64,000 nucleotides of DNA from Sinorhizobium sp. BG8 (GTDB lineage Bacteria; Pseudomonadota; Alphaproteobacteria; Rhizobiales; Rhizobiaceae). The notes beneath the pieces were generated by a model. It saw nothing but the letters and a program-made list of their open reading frames with translations. It was not told where the DNA came from and ran no database searches. Each line of letters opens with the position of its first letter. Positions within the stretch are counted from its first letter, which is position 1. Shown here piece after piece: positions 1 to 8,203 of the stretch. The DNA is taken from contig NZ_CP044011.1 in NCBI RefSeq assembly GCF_016864555.1, positions 2,003,501 through 2,067,500 on the forward strand, in the 5' to 3' direction. The translations under genes were made by a program, and so were the position numbers.

Positions 1-8
1 GCTGTCGC

Positions 9-290
9 CTACATGCGATCCAGATACTCGTCGCACCATGCGTACTTCGAGCCAAATGTCCTCCAGGCAAACCTCCACATCGCCCCCCCTTCGGCCCAGC
101 CTTGGCATCTAAGCCTGAAGTTCTCTTCCCGGCTCGCTTTGACATATGGCGCGCTGGCCGCTGCATAGCGTTCCATCCTGCGGTCTTCATGTTGTTTTGC
201 GGCTATCGCGCACATGACTAATGGGCCGAACACGATCAACACTGCGGCAATGCGGAGGATGTTCGGTAACAATGTAAAAAATCTCAGCAT
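9..290 (-). CDS. Small membrane protein of unknown function (phage region)
   Basis: This is a 93-residue protein whose residues about 10-32 form one hydrophobic segment (LRIAAVLIVFGPLVMCAIAA), followed by a charged, basic tail. It looks like a small single-pass membrane protein with the bulk on one side. I chose the ATG at 290 because GAGGAAG lies just upstream of it; a GTG at 308 would add six residues but has no clear ribosome site. It could be a holin or spanin-like accessory protein, but nothing beyond its size and the membrane segment supports this. It is transcribed leftward, opposite to the phage structural genes, and no close family was recognised. Confidence 0.55.
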   Translation of the reverse strand: MLRFFTLLPNILRIAAVLIVFGPLVMCAIAAKQHEDRRMERYAAASAPYVKASREENFRLRCQGWAEGGAMWRFAWRTFGSKYAWCDEYLDRM

Positions 291-726
291 GACTTCCTCG
301 GTATGCACTTGCGAGCGTACCTACTGGTCCGCTGCTGGGGTACATCGCACGCTAGAGTTTCAGGATCGCTAACGGGGTAGCCTAAGAAGCACAGAGGCTC
401 GTCCGTTACAGGGGAGGGTAGGTCATGCGTATTGCAGCGCGAGGATGCTGCTGCGTTTCCTTATGCCTTTACGGGTGCGTATGACTGCACATCATAGGAG
501 GCCGCTAAGCAGTCAAGGACGCGAGGGCAGGCACAATGCTACGCGTGGTGCTGCTAAGTCATGATCGCAGCGGAAGAAGTGTCTGAGGGTGCCTGTGACA
601 GCAGGGACTTCATAGGTGTCGCGGCAAACATAGGCCTACCACCCCTATGGGGTCTTTAAAGTCTCTGTAACATGCGTCCGCAGATTTGATACCAAACCTG
701 TTGCGTCCGAAACGTGCCCTTTGAAC
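291..726. other. Gap without a convincing gene
   Basis: This stretch of 436 bases holds no frame longer than about 20 codons with a plausible start on either strand. It separates two leftward genes. A very short frame at 425-484 has a good purine-rich site but only 19 codons. I see no clear terminator or tRNA here. Confidence 0.5.
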
Positions 727-1194
727 TTAGTCCAAATTTTCCAATGAATCTGTTTGCTGATATTTCATATCCCAATACGCGAGCCGCGTATTGTTACTAG
801 TCGACACTAGCCAGAACCGTTGACCGATTTTGGCTCCGAAAAACATCTGTCCGTCGCGATAAACCCCGAGATTGACTACCAGCATGTTGTAGTCGGGCTC
901 ATGCCGCACGAGTTTGAGAACCCGCTGATTGTGGAAATCCACAATGTTGAGATCGAGAGGGCATTCGTAAGCACGGACATGCGGGTTCGCTGCGATAAAG
1001 TCTTGAACTTGATCGATCCATTTTTGCGGGACGAAGAAAGAGGTGTCGTTTTCAAATTCGGCGGCGGCACGAGTCGCCAGTTTGCTGGCATGGTCCCAGT
1101 GATAAGCATCGATCCACCCCTGCGAGTTCGCCCATCGGTACTTGACCGCATCAACAACGACTTGGGGATTCACTGGATTGTCAAATGTATTCAT
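727..1194 (-). CDS. Hypothetical phage protein, 155 aa
   Basis: The protein has ordinary globular composition with many aromatic residues. It contains no obvious signal peptide or membrane segment and no motif I recognise. The competing rightward frame over the same bases (820-1242) has a poorer amino-acid make-up and no ribosome site, so I favour this strand. No strong ribosome site precedes the ATG at 1194. The neighbouring rightward gene at 1451 is divergent, which leaves about 250 bases for control signals. Function is unknown. Confidence 0.55.
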   Translation of the reverse strand: MNTFDNPVNPQVVVDAVKYRWANSQGWIDAYHWDHASKLATRAAAEFENDTSFFVPQKWIDQVQDFIAANPHVRAYECPLDLNIVDFHNQRVLKLVRHEPDYNMLVVNLGVYRDGQMFFGAKIGQRFWLVSTSNNTRLAYWDMKYQQTDSLENLD

Positions 1195-1450
1195 TGGTCT
1201 GGTCCGTATTGGGGTTTGTCACCGTATAGGGCCGGTACGTAAATTTTTCTGATTCACTTACATTTTAATTTCGACAAATCGTCTCTGGCTCCCGTATGGT
1301 TGGTTCCAGATCGAACCCCGACATCGCTGTTTTTCGCGACGACCCCGACTTGAGCCGGGTCGCAGATCGAATCCGTTTTTTCAATCATCCCGACGACGCA
1401 AGATTCGGCGCTGGAGTAGCGCGCGTACTCGGCAATTTGTGAGTATCAAA
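1195..1450. promoter_or_regulatory. Divergent intergenic region with hairpin and short direct repeat
   Basis: This gap lies between a leftward and a rightward gene and should hold promoters for both. It contains the 9-mer CAGATCGAA twice (1307-1315 and 1363-1371). It also has an inverted repeat, CGACCC (1340-1345) with GGGTCG (1357-1362), around an 11-base loop. An AT-rich patch at about 1241-1272 follows the leftward start. No protein or RNA gene was recognised. Confidence 0.4.
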
Positions 1451-2062
1451 ATGAGCAATAACTTGGATATCAAAGTCAACCTGAGCAACTTCGAACTATG
1501 GGGCCGAAGCAGCCTGTGCGCCGAGGTCACATTCAACGACATCCGTTTGTTCTCGTGGCATCAGACCGACGAGAGCCTTGCGAAGGGCACGCGCGAGTTC
1601 ACTGCAATCGGCCAATTTGGCTACGAGCAGTGGTTTGTATTCTCCCCGGAAGGCCGCTGGGTGCGTCAGATGATCAATGGCGTCGAAAGCCCGGAAATGA
1701 TTGTCCCGTTCGACCGTCTGTTTGAGATCACCGAGCAGGCTGTTCGCGACACCATGGGCGATGCACTCAACCTCACGTATCATCCTACGGGCGTTGATGG
1801 GGAAGTTGCTGTTCACTTGGATGGTAAGGAAGTGCTGTTTTGGGGCGCTGCCAACGATGAATCCGGAGGGTTCATCGTGTTTGACGCCGACGTGAGCAAT
1901 TTCTTCCAGTTCTGGTCCGCAAGCACTCACGGCTTCAGCGCGTGGAACGAAGGCGATTGCGACGGCTGGCCGGATACTTTCGACCAGTCCTTCATGGACC
2001 GTATTTGCCCACTCGCTTATCGCGCACTACACAATGGTTGGATTGTCGGAGGTGCCGCATGA
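1451..2062 (+). CDS. Hypothetical phage protein, about 203 aa
   Basis: This is a soluble, acidic protein rich in Trp and Phe, with no membrane segment and no family I recognise. The ATG at 1451 is preferred; a GTG at 1439 in the same frame would add four residues and neither has a strong ribosome site. The stop codon overlaps the ATG of the next gene (ATGA at 2059-2062), so the two are translationally coupled. It heads a run of four tightly overlapping small rightward genes ending at the terminator near 2,870. Confidence 0.6.
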   Translation: MSNNLDIKVNLSNFELWGRSSLCAEVTFNDIRLFSWHQTDESLAKGTREFTAIGQFGYEQWFVFSPEGRWVRQMINGVESPEMIVPFDRLFEITEQAVRDTMGDALNLTYHPTGVDGEVAVHLDGKEVLFWGAANDESGGFIVFDADVSNFFQFWSASTHGFSAWNEGDCDGWPDTFDQSFMDRICPLAYRALHNGWIVGGAA

Positions 2063-2277
2063 GTAAGCGCCTCAAAGTTCCGAAGCGGGTCAAGCAGGCT
2101 TTGGAGGCGGTAGGAAACTACCGTCTTCATCGCGGGAAGCGACACATCCACATCTACGTGAACGGCCAATTCGCCGGGATCACGCCCCATTGTGTTAGCG
2201 GTGATGGAGAACCATTCGGTCATACGCTCAGTAACACGCTGGCCCAGATCAAGAGGCTAGGAGGTCACAATGGCTAA
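2059..2277 (+). CDS. HicA-like small basic protein
   Basis: The 72-residue protein begins with a lysine- and arginine-rich helix (KRLKVPKRVKQALEAV), then a segment RLHRGKRHIHIYVNGQ, a proline-histidine turn and a terminal helix (TLSNTLAQIKRL). This order resembles the HicA fold, a small double-stranded-RNA-binding-like domain with a conserved glycine and histidine on a strand, found as the toxin of HicAB modules. A GGAGG site precedes the ATG. There is no HicB-like antitoxin beside it: the next gene is a 56-residue basic protein of another type. It may therefore be a lone phage RNA-binding protein and not a toxin. The assignment rests on pattern only. Confidence 0.5.
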   Translation: MSKRLKVPKRVKQALEAVGNYRLHRGKRHIHIYVNGQFAGITPHCVSGDGEPFGHTLSNTLAQIKRLGGHNG

Positions 2278-2440
2278 GCGAACCCGCTACATCGTCTCTC
2301 GCGATGCCTTTCAAAATCCCTTTGTGTTCGACACTAAGAAGGCTCGGATTAGAACATCACGCGTACGGTATACTGTGTGCCGGGACGCCTTCGTTTCCGA
2401 GCAACCAAAGCCAGCGAAAACTAAGCGGGGTCAGCAATGA
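2270..2440 (+). CDS. Very small basic protein with an internal repeat, 56 aa
   Basis: This short gene starts inside the end of the previous one, behind a strong AGGAGG at 2259-2264, and its stop overlaps the ATG of the next gene. The product is rich in Arg and Lys. It contains two copies of the same motif, RYIVSRDAF near residue 6 and RYTVCRDAF near residue 33, separated by about 27 residues. Tight overlap on both sides and the good ribosome site argue that it is translated. Its basic charge suggests nucleic-acid binding, but no function is known to me. Confidence 0.55.
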   Translation: MAKRTRYIVSRDAFQNPFVFDTKKARIRTSRVRYTVCRDAFVSEQPKPAKTKRGQQ

Positions 2441-2849
2441 CCCTCCACGTTTCGTACCATTCGGACATCGATATCGATGAAGAGATGCTTTTTGAAATCG
2501 CAGACGCATTCTACGAAATGACGGATGGCGAGCCATCTGTCTTGAAGAGATGCTACCCGACGGTTTCCAGCATACACCGCATGACACCTTCCATGCGGCC
2601 ACTTGCGTAGATACGGGTTGGGCACTCGAATACTGCTATCATAGCGTTGGCGAGTGTATGGAACTGCGCGATGCCGCTCAAACGTTCAGGGTAGTGTTTC
2701 GACTGAAACAGGAGGCCGATATTACCCACTGGATCACCGCAGCGGGCGTTGGCACCCTAGAATATTGGGTGCGTTGGTTCATCATTGACCGGATCGATGG
2801 CGAGAAGGCGCTAGGTCGCTTTCTGATGACCTGGAAACTAACGCAGTGA
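2437..2849 (+). CDS. Hypothetical protein, probably one gene split by a one-base deletion
   Basis: The first frame starts at the ATG at 2437, overlapping the stop of the previous gene, and runs to 2610. From about 2,540 a second frame continues to 2849 with a more protein-like composition (WVRWFIIDRIDGEKALG). The only ATG of the second frame (2550) has no properly spaced ribosome site. Reading from the first frame to the second needs a single missing base near 2,540, the same direction of shift as in the terminase gene. Joined, the product would be about 137 residues, acidic at the N-terminus. Its function is unknown. Two separate genes remain possible. Confidence 0.45.
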
Positions 2850-2854
2850 TACGG

Positions 2855-2880
2855 AAAAGCCCCGGAAACGGGGCTTTTTC
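2855..2880. terminator. Bidirectional intrinsic terminator
   Basis: A GC-rich stem, AAAAGCCCC paired with GGGGCTTTTT around the loop GGAAAC, is flanked by A and T runs, so it can work on both strands. It sits between the rightward gene ending at 2849 and the leftward gene ending at 2881. Confidence 0.9.
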
Positions 2881-3267
2881 TTATTGTAAGTGGTGATTGT
2901 CGGGATCCGGTAGCGGTTTCGCCTCGATCACTTGCCCCTCAATGATCTCGCGAGCCTTTGCAGCCTTAGCAATTAGATCGCTCGTGTGGTTGTGGTGAAT
3001 CTCGCCGGAAACATCGACCTTTTGCGCGGCCTTGGACAGATTGTAACTGAGGATCAATTCGTTGGCCTTGAGGCGAACCATGTCATTTTTGCTTGTCTTC
3101 GCAAGCCTCTGCACTTCTTTGAGTGCGTCGGGTGACATTTCCGCAGCAGAAATCTTCAATTCCTCGGGCGTGGGCGTTCTGCCTTTGGGATTGCCCGACT
3201 TACCCTTTGGGAATTGGTTCTTCTGGAGGTTTGCCAGTTGTTTTGCTGTCATTGGTCGTTTCGCCAT
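2881..3267 (-). CDS. DUF5681 protein, candidate small terminase subunit
   Basis: The N-terminal third carries NQFPKGKSGNPKGRTP, the hallmark of the DUF5681 family, which is common beside phage terminase genes. The rest is helical and charged. In other phages such proteins are suspected to be the small, DNA-recognising terminase subunit that presents genome ends to the large subunit. The gene lies within 1.5 kb of terL, but on the opposite strand, which is unusual for a small terminase. Its ATG overlaps the stop of the upstream leftward gene (TAATGG near 3,265), so the two form one operon ending at the terminator at 2855-2880. The role is inferred from position and family only. Confidence 0.65.
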   Translation of the reverse strand: MAKRPMTAKQLANLQKNQFPKGKSGNPKGRTPTPEELKISAAEMSPDALKEVQRLAKTSKNDMVRLKANELILSYNLSKAAQKVDVSGEIHHNHTSDLIAKAAKAREIIEGQVIEAKPLPDPDNHHLQ

Positions 3268-3533
3268 TATTCCTCCAACTTGTGACCGCCAGCACGCTTT
3301 ATGAAGTCGTCGGCATCGCTCTCGTATGTGAAATCCACGACGAAGTTGAATTCGCTCGTCTGTGGGATAGTGAAATCTTCGCTAATGCTGTCACGGATGA
3401 ACGTTCCGAATTTCGCATCGATCCATGCGGCAATCGCTGCATCCTTCGTCATTCCGGGATTTCTCTTGATGAACTCAAGTAAGCCATCTTCGCCGCGTTT
3501 GTGTCCGTTGGCGATTTCGTATTGAACTCTCAT
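3267..3533 (-). CDS. Hypothetical phage protein, 88 aa
   Basis: This small soluble protein has alternating charged and aromatic residues and no membrane segment. It is the first gene of a two-gene leftward operon with the DUF5681 protein, joined by a stop-start overlap. Upstream on its own strand lies GTAAACAC (3550-3557), a near match to the GTAAATAC element seen before several rightward phage genes. No family was recognised. Confidence 0.55.
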   Translation of the reverse strand: MRVQYEIANGHKRGEDGLLEFIKRNPGMTKDAAIAAWIDAKFGTFIRDSISEDFTIPQTSEFNFVVDFTYESDADDFIKRAGGHKLEE

Positions 3534-3614
3534 TGATGTCGTCCTATTGGTGTTTACCCGTTATTTAAGTGTAACCGCCCAAAAGCGTGCTCAAACCATT
3601 TAAGGAGCGAACCA
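3534..3614. promoter_or_regulatory. Divergent promoter region
   Basis: These 81 bases separate a leftward operon (start 3533) from a rightward gene (start 3615). On the minus strand GTAAACAC at 3550-3557 resembles the recurring GTAAATAC element. AAGGAG at 3602-3607 is the ribosome site of the rightward gene. Confidence 0.5.
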
Positions 3615-4010
3615 ATGGCAACTTCTCCCTTCCTCAAGCGTCTTTCCGAAATCGGTAAAGCCAGCCGCCCGACGAAAACCGCTGGCCGTAACAAGTCCGT
3701 GCAAGACTCCTTCTTGTCCGCGCTGGAAAAGCAGATCGACGCTGTAAATGGTGCGATCAAGAAGGCCGGTTCTGTGCAGTGGAACCGTGGGCATTGGGTA
3801 AAGCCGGAAGCCAATGGCCGTTACAGCGTAAGTTTCGGTTTCCCGGCAATCGCCGTAGTCGAGGGTAAGAAGTTCTTCTTCGTTGACGACCTCAAGGAAG
3901 CACTTGATCTGCTCGAAAACGGCAAGGGGCTTGTCGAGGACAAGAATTTCGTTGCAGCACTTGAAGCGCAGCGCGCCGCACGTTCTGGACCGCGCCAGAA
4001 GAAGTCCTAA
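3615..4010 (+). CDS. Hypothetical phage protein, 131 aa
   Basis: The product is basic at both ends and has a central patch (SVSFGFPAIAVVEGKKFFFV) that looks like two strands of a small domain. It is preceded by a strong AAGGAG site and followed by an intrinsic terminator, so it is probably a single-gene transcription unit. It sits just upstream of the large terminase gene. A DNA-binding or packaging-accessory role is possible from position, but no family was recognised. Confidence 0.65.
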   Translation: MATSPFLKRLSEIGKASRPTKTAGRNKSVQDSFLSALEKQIDAVNGAIKKAGSVQWNRGHWVKPEANGRYSVSFGFPAIAVVEGKKFFFVDDLKEALDLLENGKGLVEDKNFVAALEAQRAARSGPRQKKS

Positions 4011-4031
4011 GCGACACTCACAGAACAGCAC

Positions 4032-4059
4032 AAAGGCCCCGTTTCCGGGGCCTTTTTCG
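4032..4059 (+). terminator. Intrinsic terminator
   Basis: AAAGGCCCC pairs with GGGGCCTTTTT around the loop GTTTCC, and a run of T follows. It ends the unit at 3615-4010 just before the terminase gene. Confidence 0.9.
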
Positions 4060-4086
4060 TTTGAGCATCCAAATTAGCATCGAACG

Positions 4087-4094
4087 GTAAATAC
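4087..4094 (+). promoter_or_regulatory. GTAAATAC element upstream of the terminase gene
   Basis: This is the first of five exact copies of an 8-mer found only in gaps between phage genes. It lies 29 bases before the terminase ATG and directly after a terminator, which would fit a promoter element. Confidence 0.5.
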
Positions 4095-4122
4095 ACCGGA
4101 TTTAACAGCCGGTTGTTTACGC

Positions 4123-5555
4123 ATGAGCATTACAAAGCAGGAGAAGCAGCAAGAAGAAGATCAGATTCTATCGCTTCTCAAAGATTTTCATCACGATATT
4201 CCATTATTCGCACTCACTGTCTTTGGTTCGCAACTGCGTCCAGTTCAGGTTGAGATTGCCGAAAAGTATCAGAACAGCAAGCGCACCACTGTAAGAGGCG
4301 GTGTAGGTTTCGGTAAGACGCACGTCATGGCGATCCTCATTTGGTGGGCGCTAATGACGCACGACGATGTGCAGGTGACGATCTTTGGTCCAACCGAAGG
4401 CACTATCGAACGCAACGTTTGGAAGGAACTCAATATCCTTCACTCCCGAATGGCAATGCCATTCAAGGATTGGTTCGAGGTCAGCGCAAAGAAGATCAAG
4501 CGCATATCTAATCCCGCTGGATGCTTCGCCACATATGCGCTTGCAAGCACCGACAACATTGCAGCAGCACGCGGTATTCACCAGATCAACAACTTCGTGT
4601 TCGTGGACGAGGCTGATGGTGTTCCCGATGAAGTGTACACGGAAGCACTCGAAAACATCCTCACCGACATAAACCCGAAACTCTGCCTAATTTCGAACCC
4701 GTCGAAGACAAGCGGTTATTTCTGGGAAACGTGGAACGGCCAAGCGGCAAAACTGTGGGCGCACGTTCACGGCCGCATGTCCGACGCGCCGCACGTCACC
4801 GAGGAAGACCTTGAGGCGAAAGCAATCGCCTACGGGGGCAGGGATACGCGAATGTATCGCATCATGGTCGAGGGCGAGTTCCCCGACGATGACGTTGATG
4901 GGCTTATTCCGAAATGGGCTGTCGATGAGGCGGTGAATAACCCCGATGCCGTCCCGGCTGCGTCATATCCGGTGATTTGGGTCTCGATCCAGCAGACGGT
5001 GGCGACCGCAGTGTTCTCGTCATGCGCCATGACAACAAGGTCATCGGCATTCACAAATGGAACGGCACGGACCTCATGCAGTTGGCGATGAAGGTCCGAG
5101 ACCTCTACGAGGCAACGCCCGCGAAACTGCGCCCCAAGGCGATCTGCGTAGACGCTAACGGCGTCGGCAACGGCGCATATGTCAACCTGCATTACATGGG
5201 TCTGCCAGCGCGCAAGATCATGGTGACGAACTCACCAACGCGAAAGCCGGAACTTTATAGCCGCTTGCGTGATCAGATTTGGTGGGAAACTCGCCAGTGG
5301 TTCCTTGAAGGTGGGAAAAGCATTCCTGATCATCCCGACCTTCGAGCCGAATTGATCACCCCGACCTACGACAGCGACAACGGCAAGATCAAGGTCGAGA
5401 AGAAAGACAGCATTCGTAAGCGATTGAAAGGTAATTCGCCAGACTTCGCGGACGCGCTCTGTTTGACGTTTGCGATCTCGCCAACGCGGTACGCGAGCCA
5501 ATTCAACTTGGATCGCTACATGAGTTCGCCGCAGAACTTGTCGCAGTACGAGTAA
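4123..5555 (+). CDS. terL: Phage terminase large subunit (one-base frameshift)
   Basis: This is the motor that pumps phage DNA into the prohead and cuts it. The ATPase half carries Walker A (GGVGFGKTH, residues 59-67) and Walker B (FVFVDEAD, residues 158-165). The nuclease half shows the RNase-H-like acidic motifs GLDPADGG, AICVDANGVG and DFADAL. The gene is read in two frames: the first from 4123 and the second from about 4,980 to 5555. Restoring one G in the run at 4977-4981 (TTTGGG to TTTGGGG) gives a continuous protein of about 477 residues, normal for the family. Because similar deletions occur elsewhere in the window, I read this as a sequencing error. The portal gene follows directly. 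Confidence 0.93.
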
Positions 5556-5579
5556 TCGCGTCGGAAATGCGGTACAGCA

Positions 5580-5587
5580 GTAAATAC
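5580..5587 (+). promoter_or_regulatory. GTAAATAC element upstream of the portal gene
   Basis: This exact copy of the recurring phage 8-mer lies in the 85-base gap between the terminase and portal genes. It is followed by an A-rich stretch (ACACTAATAAAAA). Confidence 0.5.
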
Positions 5588-5640
5588 GAACAACACTAAT
5601 AAAAATGAGAACGGTGGAACGAACCGCCGCGAAAGGCCCA

Positions 5641-7878
5641 ATGGCGAAAATCACCAAGATTAAGAAAGTTGATGAGGACGCGCTAGTCAATAGCATCGCA
5701 AAGGCAGTGCAAGAGGCCGTTGGCGTATCAGCAACGCATATCGCAAACAAGCAGGAAGAAGCACTAAAACTCTACATGCGAGAGCCATTCCCTACGGATA
5801 AGAAGGGCGACGGCAAATCCAAGTGGGTGAGTTCGGATGTTCAGGAACGCACGGATTGGGCAACAAGTCAGTTGATCCGTGTTTTCGACAACCAGCAACA
5901 GGTTGTCAGTTTTGCCCCGAATGAACCAAGCGACCAGCCAATTGCAGACCAGATGACCGAAGTCTGCAATTTCGTTGTCCGCTCGAAAAATTCGCACGTC
6001 GCAATGCTCGCCCCATGGGTGAAGAACGGCTTCCTCACTGGCCTTGGCATTACGATGGTCGAACTCAAGAAGGTTCGCGAGGAATCCCTGCCGGAAATCA
6101 TGAAGGCGCAGACCGATCAGCAGTTGGTTGAGCGCGTGGCAGAGGAGGAAGCCGGAACGATTGTCATTGAGGAACGCGGCGAACCCTATGTAGGGCCACA
6201 GCAAGCACCTGTACCGGATTTGCCGCCTGAACTCGCCGCGCTGGCCGCGCAGATGCAGCCGAAAGTGCGCGATATCAAAATCCGCCGTGTCAGTGAAAAG
6301 CCCCAGATCAATATTTGCAATCTGCCCCCGGAAGATTTCATCGTATCCAAGGACGCCGATATCGACCAGCAGACCGGCGGCATTCGTGCTCGTCTGCAAG
6401 GTCATAAGCGCATCATTGGCCGCGCCGAACTCATCGAATTGGGCTTCGATGAAAAGAAGGTGGCTGCGATCCCGTCAGCGGATTCCGAAGAAGACGGCAT
6501 GGCGTTGCAACGCTCGAAAGAGACCGATTACGACGATGGTGTTGGCGACGTTGAAGACGATGTGCTGATTTACGAGGTTTACACCCGTATGGCCGTTGAT
6601 GGTGGAAAGCGCCGTCACTATCGCTTTGTTCTCGGCGGTGACATCACCAATAAGCCGGTCCTGCTTCATCGTGAGGAAGTCAGCAAGTTCTATCCGTATG
6701 CGGCTTTTGTGCCGTATCCGATCCCGAATACGCTATTCGGTCAGGGGATGGTTGATCGTGTAGGCCCGACACAGCGCCTCACAACGCAGATCATCCGTCA
6801 GCAGCATAACAACCTGAATAAGGTCATTGACCCGCTCGTTGTCGTGAACCCCGATGTGACACGCCCGGATGACCTGTTGAATTTGCATCCGGGTAAGGTC
6901 ATCCGCAGTGAAGACCCGAATGCAGGACTGTCGTTCATTCAGCCGCCGTTCGTCGCGATGCAGGCGCAGCCGATCATCGACAACCTGAAAACGGAACTCG
7001 ATTACACGACCGGTGTTGGCGGTGCGCTGGCCTCGGTCAATGCGTCGGATTTGCAGAATACGACAGCGACAGCGAACGCCCAACGCGCAAGCAGCCAGCA
7101 GATGCTAGTTGAGCAGATTTGCCGACACTTCGCAGACACCGGCTATCGCTACTTGTTCCGCATTATTGTGGACCTGTTCACGAACAACCCAGAAGAAGCG
7201 CATTCATATATCACCCGTTTGACCGGCCAGTTTACCCCGCTCCGCGTCGATGCGTGGGACCCCGATATGGATGTGACCGCAAACGTTGCGTTTGGCGTCA
7301 CCGACAAGATCGGCAACGCAGGCAACCTCAACGCGCTTCTCGGCTTGCAGCAGACTTTGCAGCCGATGGGACTGGCGAATGCGCAGACCATCTATCACAC
7401 TGCCACCAGACTCGCGGAGAACGCGGGCGAGAAGAACTCTTCAGCGTTCTTTGTCGATCCTTCGACTTTGCCACCAGCGCCACCGGCTCCCCCGCCACCG
7501 GACCCGAATGCCGCCCTCATCGCGGAAATGAAACTCAAGGCGCAGTTGGACGCAGAAGCAAAGGCTCGCGAATACGAGTTCGAAATGAACAAGTTGATCG
7601 TGGAGAACGACTTGAAGCGCGATCAGATGGCGCAGGACTTAGAACTCAAGCGCGCCGAGATCGAGGCAAAGTATCAGGCCCAGGTCGATATTGCCCGCAT
7701 CCAGCAGGAGCAGGCCCGTCAGCGCAATGACGTTGATTTCGCCATCGCAGCGCAGGACGCGCAAGTGCAGGTAAAGGCGGCTCAGGAGCAACAGCAGACA
7801 CAAGCCATGCAAGCGCAGGCAGCACAACAGCAGCCAGCGATGCCTCCGCAGGCCCCTATGATGCCTCCACAGCAGTAA
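5641..7878 (+). CDS. Phage portal protein
   Basis: The portal is the dodecameric ring at one capsid vertex through which DNA enters and leaves. This 745-residue protein has the length and order of podovirus portals: a mixed N-terminal body, a central region with repeated proline and aromatic residues (YAAFVPYPIPNTLFGQGM), and a C-terminal tail from about residue 615. The tail starts with a proline-rich hinge, followed by a long charged coiled coil and a Gln-rich end. I start at the ATG at 5641, which has GAAAGG upstream; an ATG at 5605 would add 12 residues without a ribosome site. It sits between the terminase and scaffold genes, as expected. Confidence 0.9.
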   Translation: MAKITKIKKVDEDALVNSIAKAVQEAVGVSATHIANKQEEALKLYMREPFPTDKKGDGKSKWVSSDVQERTDWATSQLIRVFDNQQQVVSFAPNEPSDQPIADQMTEVCNFVVRSKNSHVAMLAPWVKNGFLTGLGITMVELKKVREESLPEIMKAQTDQQLVERVAEEEAGTIVIEERGEPYVGPQQAPVPDLPPELAALAAQMQPKVRDIKIRRVSEKPQINICNLPPEDFIVSKDADIDQQTGGIRARLQGHKRIIGRAELIELGFDEKKVAAIPSADSEEDGMALQRSKETDYDDGVGDVEDDVLIYEVYTRMAVDGGKRRHYRFVLGGDITNKPVLLHREEVSKFYPYAAFVPYPIPNTLFGQGMVDRVGPTQRLTTQIIRQQHNNLNKVIDPLVVVNPDVTRPDDLLNLHPGKVIRSEDPNAGLSFIQPPFVAMQAQPIIDNLKTELDYTTGVGGALASVNASDLQNTTATANAQRASSQQMLVEQICRHFADTGYRYLFRIIVDLFTNNPEEAHSYITRLTGQFTPLRVDAWDPDMDVTANVAFGVTDKIGNAGNLNALLGLQQTLQPMGLANAQTIYHTATRLAENAGEKNSSAFFVDPSTLPPAPPAPPPPDPNAALIAEMKLKAQLDAEAKAREYEFEMNKLIVENDLKRDQMAQDLELKRAEIEAKYQAQVDIARIQQEQARQRNDVDFAIAAQDAQVQVKAAQEQQQTQAMQAQAAQQQPAMPPQAPMMPPQQ

Positions 7879-7888
7879 GGAGTAACGC

Positions 7889-8143
7889 ATGAACCGAGAG
7901 ATTATTGAACGCGGTCAGACCGCTAAACGCTTGCTGGAATCCCCGGAATGGAAAGCCTGCTTGGAATATCTCGATAGAGATTTGATCGCCCAGTTCCGCA
8001 AAACAAATGTCAATGAAGTGAACGAGCGAGAGGACATCCACAAAGTCATGTATTGGTCAGATTTGTTCTCTGATCGACTAAGCAAGTACGTGGAGAAGGC
8101 AGAAACAGAGGTTAATATATATCAACACAAGTCAGGCGCATAA
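7889..8143 (+). CDS. Hypothetical phage protein, 84 aa
   Basis: A small, helical, charged protein with a good AAGGAG site 7 bases before its ATG. It lies between the portal and scaffold genes and starts 10 bases after the portal stop, so it is surely part of the same transcript. Position suggests a head-assembly accessory, but no motif was recognised. Confidence 0.65.
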   Translation: MNREIIERGQTAKRLLESPEWKACLEYLDRDLIAQFRKTNVNEVNEREDIHKVMYWSDLFSDRLSKYVEKAETEVNIYQHKSGA

Positions 8144-8166
8144 CTAAAGATTTTTCGCATTGCCTA

Positions 8167-8174
8167 GTAAATAC
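8167..8174 (+). promoter_or_regulatory. GTAAATAC element upstream of the scaffold gene
   Basis: This exact copy of the recurring 8-mer lies 30 bases before the scaffold ATG, in a 60-base gap, and is followed by the AT-rich string CAATAACAA. Confidence 0.5.
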
Positions 8175-8203
8175 AGTATCAATAACAATTGCTGAGGTAA
8201 TGT

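Noticed and set aside
425-484. A 19-codon frame with five cysteines and a good GGGGAGGG site.
   Set aside because: Too short and without any conserved pattern; most likely chance in a gap.
820-1242. A 140-codon rightward frame over the hypothetical gene at 727-1194.
   Set aside because: No ribosome site and less protein-like sequence than the leftward frame.
1290-1375. T-arm-like stretches (GGTTC and GAATCC) that suggested a tRNA or an attachment site.
   Set aside because: No acceptor stem, anticodon arm or D arm can be folded around them.
4970-4990. Programmed frameshift in the terminase gene.
   Set aside because: There is no classical slippery heptamer or downstream hairpin, and the same kind of break occurs in unrelated host genes.
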